Shown here: piece by piece, positions 57,601-64,000 of the stretch
Position numbering within the stretch: the first letter of the stretch is position 1
Layout: each line of letters opens with the position of its first letter
DNA from: Prosapia bicincta
Lineage: Eukaryota; Arthropoda; Insecta; Hemiptera; Cercopidae
Assembly (NCBI GenBank): GCA_036971475.1
Contig: JBAIZL010000003.1
Location: 112,121,570-112,185,569 of the forward strand
DNA: 64,000 bases
Reading direction: 5' to 3'
Translations under genes and position numbers: made by a program
The notes under the pieces: generated by a model
Databases searched by the model: none
Seen by the model: only the letters and a program-made list of their open reading frames with translations
Told to the model about the DNA's origin: nothing

Positions 57601-58590
57601 AGCTCACGCAATTTCCGGTGTTAGGCCTTACCAGTGTTAAGTCAACGGTTGCCTTATGCAAAAACACCCTAACCTAGCACGAACATATAAAAGTTAAGTT
57701 TAGTTACACAACCTGCCAGTGGACAGGAAGCTAGAAACGAGCAAATAGAATTGTTTCTTGAAAGCATCCGGTCGGCGTATTGGTCGCCATTTTTTTCTCT
57801 GTGTAGGCCTACTCAATGGAACATCATAAGGTGTAAGATAAAAAAAATTATTCTAAATAATGAAGCCCTGTTTTGGAAAAATGCTAGAGAAACCTATGAT
57901 ACCCAATAATGAGTGAAGTTTATAACAAGTAAAGCGTTCGATACAAAGAAAATGAATAGGCCTAGATCTACACTGAATGTACACAGCTTCAATGTGTGGA
58001 ACGTGTCCATTCCATCCCTCTTGGAATTAGGTTGACTTATTACAGATGGTCAAGGGTCCTTATCTATTTGCTAAAGCATTGCGGGCTGATTACTATTCTG
58101 GCTTGCTTGCTCACTTGTTTCCCTTATTTTTAACAAGATATCTTACAGCGATAGGCTTGCATTGCCAACAAATTAATCGATAGGCCTACAAATTATTGTC
58201 TTTTGTTCTTCCAGTGCCTGCTTATTAATCTCTAACATTAAACCTACGAGTCTACCTAACCTATTCTTGGAACAGTAGATCTAATATTTATAACCCAATT
58301 TTAGGTTAAAATATAAAATGCATATGATTTGTGGGAGATAGACTAAATAAGATGTTGTATAAGGACAGATTATATAAACGAAAGAAAATATGATTTAACT
58401 CGGCTAAAATTCAATTAGATCAAAATGCTGCAGTAAATGTGTTAAAACTTGAAATCTCTGTTTACGTTTTGTCAGTTCAATGTTTAATATTTTGGAACTC
58501 AGGTGTTTTGATAACCTTCAGAATCTCTTTGCATTTCAACAATTGGTTATAAAACAGACAAACTACCTATCGTTATTGACCACAGATTAC
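54247..58590. other. Long AT-rich non-coding stretch
   Basis: Contains a (TA)n tract at 54638-54694 and frequent AGGCCTA motifs but no coding sequence, RNA gene or repeat that I can name. Consistent with a long intron or intergenic DNA. Confidence 0.4.
54638..54694. repeat. (TA)n microsatellite
   Basis: Pure TA run bordered on both sides by the palindromic AGGCCTA/TAGGCCT. Unlike the other long TA tracts it has no PLE sequence next to it. Confidence 0.95.
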
Positions 58591-58593
58591 TCT

Positions 58594-59320
58594 ATTCTGG
58601 TTGTGACTGCATATTAACTGATCCTAGAAGGCGAAGCAATGTAAGGCAAATACTGCTTTTTGATAGGTCGTGTGGCTCCTCTGTACATAAATATCTGTAA
58701 ATTATTTCTACTACTTACTTTGCCATTAGTTACAATAACAACAACACGTGTTCTGTGCTTTATGTTTAATGTTATATCGTGTGCCGTGTATTATAAACTT
58801 ATTATTATCCTGACCTATTTTGTGTTTTCTACTTTTTTTTCTTGTCAAAATTATTATGGATTGCCTGCCACCAAATTATCATAATAAAATAATGGAGGAA
58901 GGAATACTTCGAATATATGGTTTATATACAAATATTGTAATATTTTGGCGTGAATTAAACACTCCAATTTTTAACTATATTAATATAAACATTTACTTTC
59001 CGGTAAGTGCAGAGCTTTTGGGTATTTTACCTTAGAATGCACCAAATTCAACGAAATTTAGTAAACAGGCGTAATTTGACAACTTTATACAAATTACAAA
59101 ATTTGTTTACCTCATTTCCAGAGTTTGTTAGTATTTGAGGTCCATGTAATTTATGTTGAGGCTTGCATGTCTGAGGTCGAAATAATTTTTTCGAAAGGCT
59201 CTACGAATTTGACAGTTGTTGTTGCTGGAGTGGGGGAGATACACGACCAATCAAAAGGCAGTATTTGCCTTACATTGCTTCGCTCTCTGGGATCAGTGAA
59301 TATGCGTTGTGACTTACGAA
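58594..59320. repeat. Inverted-repeat element (MITE-like), about 730 bp
   Basis: Arms of about 85 bp: 58594-58680 (containing GCATATTAACTGATCC, GCGAAGCAATGTAAGGCAAA and GATAGGTCGTGT) and 59237-59320 as the reverse complement. The spacer has no transposase. Family not identified; no clear target duplication seen at the outer edges. Confidence 0.65.
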
Positions 59321-60110
59321 CTGAACAAGGCACTGGACCAGTGCGTTACGCGTCTGGGAAATATCATTAAGTCAATAGTTTCGGTCATGCGATTGCGTCA
59401 TAAACGTAATGTGCTCACCCTTAGTATTACACAAACCTCTAAAGATGGCTTCAAGTGGCAGATATGTTTGTAAGCTTATTCGTATTGCGTTATTATTCTT
59501 TAATGATTTAAATTTCATCCAAGCATTTATAAAAGTGTGTGCCTTTCGTTTTATAAATTCCAACCTTTTACGTTGTTACAAATGGAATTGTACTTCTACA
59601 ATAAGATATGGGCATCAGTAAAACTTTGTTTTCCATTTAATATGTTGGTACTTGATATAGTTTGGATCCCCTTCAATTTTGTTCGTTTTTACAGGTTTTA
59701 CTTAAAATTATTTCCTAAACAAGGAAAACATTTTAAACAACTCTAAATTTATAATTTGGATTCCACAAATTATAAAACGTGGTTAAAAAGTATATAAACT
59801 ACGTCAAACAAACATAACCTTAATCTTGAAACACATTTTTGTTATTATAGTAATTGTTCACGAATTCCATCACTATGTCACAGCTGTAATAAAATATAAC
59901 CACAATGGTCAGGTTAGTATAGGGTTGGTCACAACAAAAAAGAAATTAAGGTTCCTGCGTAAACTAACCGATTGCCAAAAGAAAAATTTTCTTCTCTCTG
60001 TAAAGTAAAAAATACTGTATGGGCCAAAATATACAGTACTGAAACAGTTGTAAGATTTTACTTTATTTCATTTTATTTACATAGTTTTACAAACAAAGTA
60101 TTAAGAGACT
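59321..60110. other. No recognised feature
   Basis: AT-rich with chance open frames only. Confidence 0.35.
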
Positions 60111-60119
60111 GAATCGGTT

Positions 60120-60500
60120 ATAATCGGGTATACACATGTTCTATATGACGTCCGTTCAATTTGAGGCAACACTCGTACCGTTCTTGAAGGTTTTGCGTCA
60201 TTTTGGTGGAGAGGGTTTATTTCATACTCGTTATACACATGGGGCTATTTTTCCTTCATCTTTCCCCAGATGTAATCGTCAGGTAGTGTAAGATCGGGGG
60301 AGTGAGCTGGGTAAAGAAAGTTTGTTGTAAGGGAGATGAGGCGGTTGACAGAAGTTTCTTGAAGGAAAGCAATGTTTTCTAAGGCAGTGTGGCTGGTTGA
60401 GTAATCCTGCAGAAACCGTTGTGAACGAGAAGGCAGGTTTTGGGCACAACAAAATCTCCTGAAGTCTCCTATAAAACGACCAAGACTGACCCTATATAGG
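60120..60500 (-). pseudogene. Tc1/mariner-like (DDE_3) transposase remnant
   Basis: Minus-strand pieces in mixed frames: TNFLYPAHSPDLTLPDDYIW followed by GKMKEK, resembling the RSPDLTP.DF.LWG..K block that carries the last catalytic acid, and near the end RYECCLKLNGRHIEH, like the R.....C....G.H.E(H/N) C-terminus of these transposases. Heavily decayed. Confidence 0.6.
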
Positions 60501-61170
60501 CCATTCTACTACAGTAGATTCAGTTTCACTACCGTTACTGTGTATTTTGGTGCATGTTGTAGCGTTAGTGAGTAGTTTTGGCTTACTATTGTGAAATTCT
60601 CAGCCTATTGTTTACAAAAACCCAGAATTATTACACTTAGTTTTAAAACAACACACAACTGGCTTTACATTAGAACACATGTAAGCAGAGTGTAGGTAAA
60701 TACAACTGCGCTTAGGCAGATGTTATTATTCTCAGATTTATTGGTAAATCGGCGTTTAACATATCTGTTAATCCCCGACTGCTACATGAATGTATACATG
60801 GATACAGTGCTAACTGGCGGTACTGTTGCACAAAGTAGATTAAGTGGAATGAGTTGTGCGAGGCGAATAGTTTGTCACAATTATGTTTCGGCGGTCGTCT
60901 CTACATCAAACTCTACAGCTTTCACATGATCCTTACTTGGGGTTATTAAGTAAAATAAACACTTCTAAATATGTTCATGATATTACACTGAGCTTTGTTC
61001 AGCCAGAGTTCAAAGTTAACTTCTGTCTCCAGCAACCTTTCTTAATTTTAATCTCGTCAGAAATTTTACCCCCTAAATTACGCAACAAATAAAAACTTTT
61101 ATGAACAGACTTGGCAGTTTTTGGTCGTTTTTATCTCTGAGCTGAGGTAAAGATCCCTTATTTAAATTTT
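60501..61170. other. No recognised feature
   Basis: Chance open frames only; nothing supported. Confidence 0.35.
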
Positions 61171-61189
61171 GAAGGTTGGGGCCCCCCTC

Positions 61190-61410
61190 TCAGGAGATCT
61201 CTTTCCTGTTGCACCTCTCAGCACCAGCTGAAACAGATGATGTACCCCTTTTCCTGAGCCGGGACCAAATCCCCCGTCAACTAAAGCGACGACGCTCCAT
61301 TTTGGTGACCTTCCAACTCTCAGAACCAACTGAGATAGCTGAGGAACCCCTCTTCATAAACCGAATAGAAATCTACTGTCGACGGAATCGACGACGCCAC
61401 ATTTAGGTGA
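61190..61410. repeat. Diverged tandem duplication, about 104-bp period
   Basis: 61215-61310 and 61318-61410 align (CTCTCAG.ACCA.CTGA.A, ACCCCT.TTC.T.A.CCG, GACGACGC). A 76-codon frame crosses both copies but resembles no protein I know. Confidence 0.5.
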
Positions 61411-61613
61411 TATTTAATCTGCTAGCAATATCTGAGATATCTCTATCTTAATACTACTTTATCATTTCCATATTCCTATTTCGGAGGGGGGGGGGCCAAA
61501 AAGATGACTCGCGTATCTGTTTGGTAGCAGGTAGCTTACCTCTTTCTCTCCCCACTTACAGCTATATATACTCCTACCAGCTAATGTGTTTCTACCCAAC
61601 ACAAATATAGCGT

Positions 61614-61628
61614 GTGCGTGTGAGTGTG

Positions 61629-61696
<68 letters not shown>

Positions 61697-61790
61697 CGCG
61701 TGTGTGTGTGTCTGTGTATGGGTGTGTGTGTGTGTGTGTGTGTCTGTATGGGCGTGTGTGTGTGAGAGAGAGAAAGAGAGTGAGTGTTTG
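61614..61790. repeat. Compound (TA)n/(TG)n/(CG)n/(GA)n microsatellite
   Basis: TA run, long TG run interrupted by GCGCGCGC (61687-61700), further TG, then GAGAGA. Apparent open frames of alternating Cys/Val or His/Thr are artefacts of the dinucleotide repeat. Confidence 0.95.
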
Positions 61791-61799
61791 TGTGTTTTA

Positions 61800-62850
61800 G
61801 CTGTATAAAAATGTACAGTATACAAAAACCTTTCCCCCACAGTAGGGGCATATTCCTTAATGTTATCTATACCCCACGACCCTTCCTCTTTCTGTACCTT
61901 AGCGTTGCCTCTCTATAACCTCGTTCAAGTATACGACTCCTCACCTAGTCTTCAACCCTTACTCTTTTCTTATATCTCAGACCGGGGAGTTTTGATTCCC
62001 TACCAAAACCTATCTAATCTTTTGCTCGCCTCTTTACGAGATATAATTAAATTCAAGGATAATGTTATTAATACCACAAAGGGAGCAGTAACATAAATTT
62101 CCCTGTTGTTGGAAAAGAAGAGACACCATGGCTTCCGTGATTAAAGCTGATGCGGGGTCATGTAAAGTATTTATTTAATGCCTTTCATAATAATACGGCA
62201 GCGATGTAGGTTTAAAAATAATATACCTGAGGAGATCGACCGCGACAAAACAATACTAATAAAATGTACAAATAGAGGAGGTTCAACCGTATATGCACTA
62301 ACTATTTTAATGTTTCACTAACTTCCGCGACTTTTACAATCATTTCGTGGTTTGGTCAAATAGAGCTTATTTTACGAAATTCGTCGCCAACTTGCAATCG
62401 TTGCGATTGCATGGGTGTGCCCAGTTACACTGGCAAGAAGTCACTTCCTGACAATAAAACAGGCTTATTCATCGGGCGTGGTCGGTCTTCTTCGGTAATT
62501 TCCGTCTGAGACAGTTATTGTTTAGGGAGGAAAACTCCTCATTTAATTCTTTTAAATGTAAATAAGTTTTTATTAAGAAATTATGAATCAGCAAAGAGCG
62601 TTTATACAGTCTAAGCTTCTAAAGCGTTCAGGTGATGAACTCTTTGAAACGAGTCGTTCTGGCATTAGTACACTAGAAGGGGAATATATGAAGAAAGGCT
62701 ACTAATGGGGGGGGGGGGCAGCACAAGTGGGTTGCGGTGGATGCCAACAGCACATAACGAGGATGCCACTGCGCTGCTTAGCTAAGCTCAGACTACCGTA
62801 ATGATGTATTCTCTGCTGTAAGTGTATATTTTGTTTGTGATGTGTGATAC
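61800..62850. other. No recognised feature
   Basis: Mixed composition. A GC-richer part at 62390-62520 has no coding or RNA identity that I recognise. A G homopolymer lies at 62707-62717. Confidence 0.3.
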
Positions 62851-62851
62851 G

Positions 62852-63406
62852 AGTTTAGGGAGTGGCGGTATGTCTGTGACAGGATGACGTCTACCAAGAC
62901 TCTTGGCGACTTCCAGTGCATCCAATAAACAAGAACAGAAGTAGTTTAAGGAGTGGCGGTATGTCTGTGGCAGGATGACGTCTACCAAGACTCTTGGCGA
63001 CTTCCAGTGCATCCAATAAACAAGAACAGAAGTAGTTTAAGGAGTGGCGGTATGTCTGTGGCAGGATGACGTCTACCAAGACTCTTGGCGACTTCCAGTG
63101 CATCCAATAAACAAGAACAGAAGTAGTTTAAGGAGTGGCGGTATGTCTGTGGCAGGATGACGTCTACCAAGACTCTTGGCGACTTCCAGTGCATCCAATA
63201 AACAAGAACAGAAGTAGTTTAGGGAGTGGCGGTATGTCTGTGGCAGGATGACGTCTACCAAGACTCTTGGCGACTTCCAGTGCATCCAATAAACAAGAAC
63301 AGAAGTAGTTTAGGGAGTGGCGGTATGTCTGTGGTAGGATGACGTCTACCAAGACTCTTGGCGACTTCCAGTGCATCCAATAAACAAGAACAGAAGTAGT
63401 TTAGGG
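62852..63406. repeat. 91-bp tandem array, six units plus a stub
   Basis: Units start at 62852, 62943, 63034, 63125, 63216 and 63307, each with GGAGTGGCGGTATGTCTGTG, ACGTCTACCAAGACTCTTGG and CAATAAACAAGAACAGAAGT. Differences between units are one or two bases. The period is not a multiple of three, so minus-strand frames of 70-74 codons overlap each other and are not genes. Confidence 0.95.
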
Positions 63407-63775
63407 GAATACCATCACCTTTTTTTTGCCGAAATAAAAACTAACCTAGAATGATTCCGCTCCTATTTGAGGATGGCATCTGAGACATTCACTTATCCAC
63501 TTGATAATATTTCTGTAAGTTGAACGGCTGCGTTTCTCACAACTTTCATCGTAATCCGATTTTTGGCGGAGAGGGACGGTATGACCTTGAAAATACCAAT
63601 CAGAGTGAAGCAACCTGATAGACCGCGTATTAAGCATCCATGTAAAATCTAATCGGTATGTTTTCAAAAAGCAGCGTTGTTAGCTTCCTAGAGCGCATTG
63701 CGATGCACCTCCACTTCGCCTGTTATAATCAGCTTCGTATTTTACGGTGTGTTTGATATATGTGAATGTCGATGC
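63407..63775. other. No recognised feature
   Basis: A 73-codon minus-strand frame (63446-63667) has no recognisable domain. Confidence 0.3.
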
Positions 63776-64000
63776 GACCTACACCTACACCGAGACCCAC
63801 CATTCCACTGCGACCCACACTCCCACCATGATCCACAACTCTACTCCGATCCACACATCCACCGAGTAACACCCTTTCACCGTGACCCACACCCCATCCC
63901 GGCCCGTAACTCCACCGCGACCTACACCTTCACTGCGACCAACACCGCCACGGTAACCCACACCTCCACCATTACTAAAAACTCCACCCCAAACCAAACC
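63776..64000. repeat. Degenerate CCACCxxGACCCACAC-type minisatellite, runs off the window
   Basis: Repeated short units of about 17-22 bp with CCAC(C/A), (C/T)GACC and CACAC(C/T). Strongly C-rich on the plus strand, and the repeat is imperfect. The array continues beyond 64000. Confidence 0.75.

Noticed and set aside
61592..61851. Open frames rich in His/Thr or Cys/Val
   Set aside because: Same dinucleotide-repeat artefact.
62788..63376. Five overlapping 70-74 codon minus-strand frames
   Set aside because: Each is the same 91-bp repeat read in a rotating frame; the period is not a multiple of three.
62852..63406. CRISPR-like array
   Set aside because: Units are contiguous with no unique spacers, and the window is eukaryotic.

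Overview
The window is AT-rich eukaryotic DNA. Its one confident cellular gene is the 3' end of a DNA-PKcs (PRKDC) gene, spread over eight exons on the + strand from 637 to 31950. Long introns, the mix of mariner, piggyBac, Tigger, MULE, Jockey/RTE-like and Penelope-like elements (PLEs), and frequent tRNA-like SINE remnants point to an invertebrate, most likely an arthropod and perhaps a hemimetabolous insect. I cannot name the species.

Layout. 1-31950: the last ~470 codons of DNA-PKcs, covering the pre-kinase region, the PI3K-like kinase domain and the FATC tail. Seven introns of about 1.3-6.5 kb are full of transposons. All exons join in frame, and one intron (after 18603) uses a GC donor. 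The introns hold a mariner (2083-3412), a Jockey-like LINE 3' end (6333-6975), two piggyBac-type MITEs, one of them split by a second mariner (10293-11592), a Tigger/pogo remnant with an exact 168-bp duplication, a complete MULE with a 9-bp target duplication (19868-22419), and many PLE pieces. 31951-48600: 3' UTR, then a dense PLE graveyard (33350-37740, 41290-43345, 46600-47345), tRNA-like SINEs, an RTE-like tail and a PIF/Harbinger-like fragment. 49640-52284: an array of about eleven 240-bp repeats, much more GC-rich than its surroundings, which keeps one minus-strand frame open for 822 codons. 52285-64000: mostly unannotatable, with a possible TATA promoter and first exon at 54057-54246, an inverted-repeat element (58594-59320), a Tc1/mariner-like remnant (60120-60500), a 91-bp tandem array (62852-63397) and microsatellites.

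Most notable signal. At least eight PLE subfamilies carry, in their terminal repeats (pLTRs), a short sequence that folds like a minimal hammerhead ribozyme: an 8-nt core of the CUGAUGA type plus one extra A/U, a stem II hairpin, GAAA, a tiny self-complementary stem III, then U-H and a stem I partner. Most of the families where I could read on are followed within about 10-60 nt by a good 5' splice-donor sequence (GTAAGT-like). Hammerheads and introns in PLEs are established knowledge. The extra core nucleotide shared by all families, and the tight ribozyme-donor pairing, are what I would look at again. Many PLE copies also share a snap-back layout (an inverted 3' end joined to a 5'-truncated sense body) and sit against (TA)n tracts.
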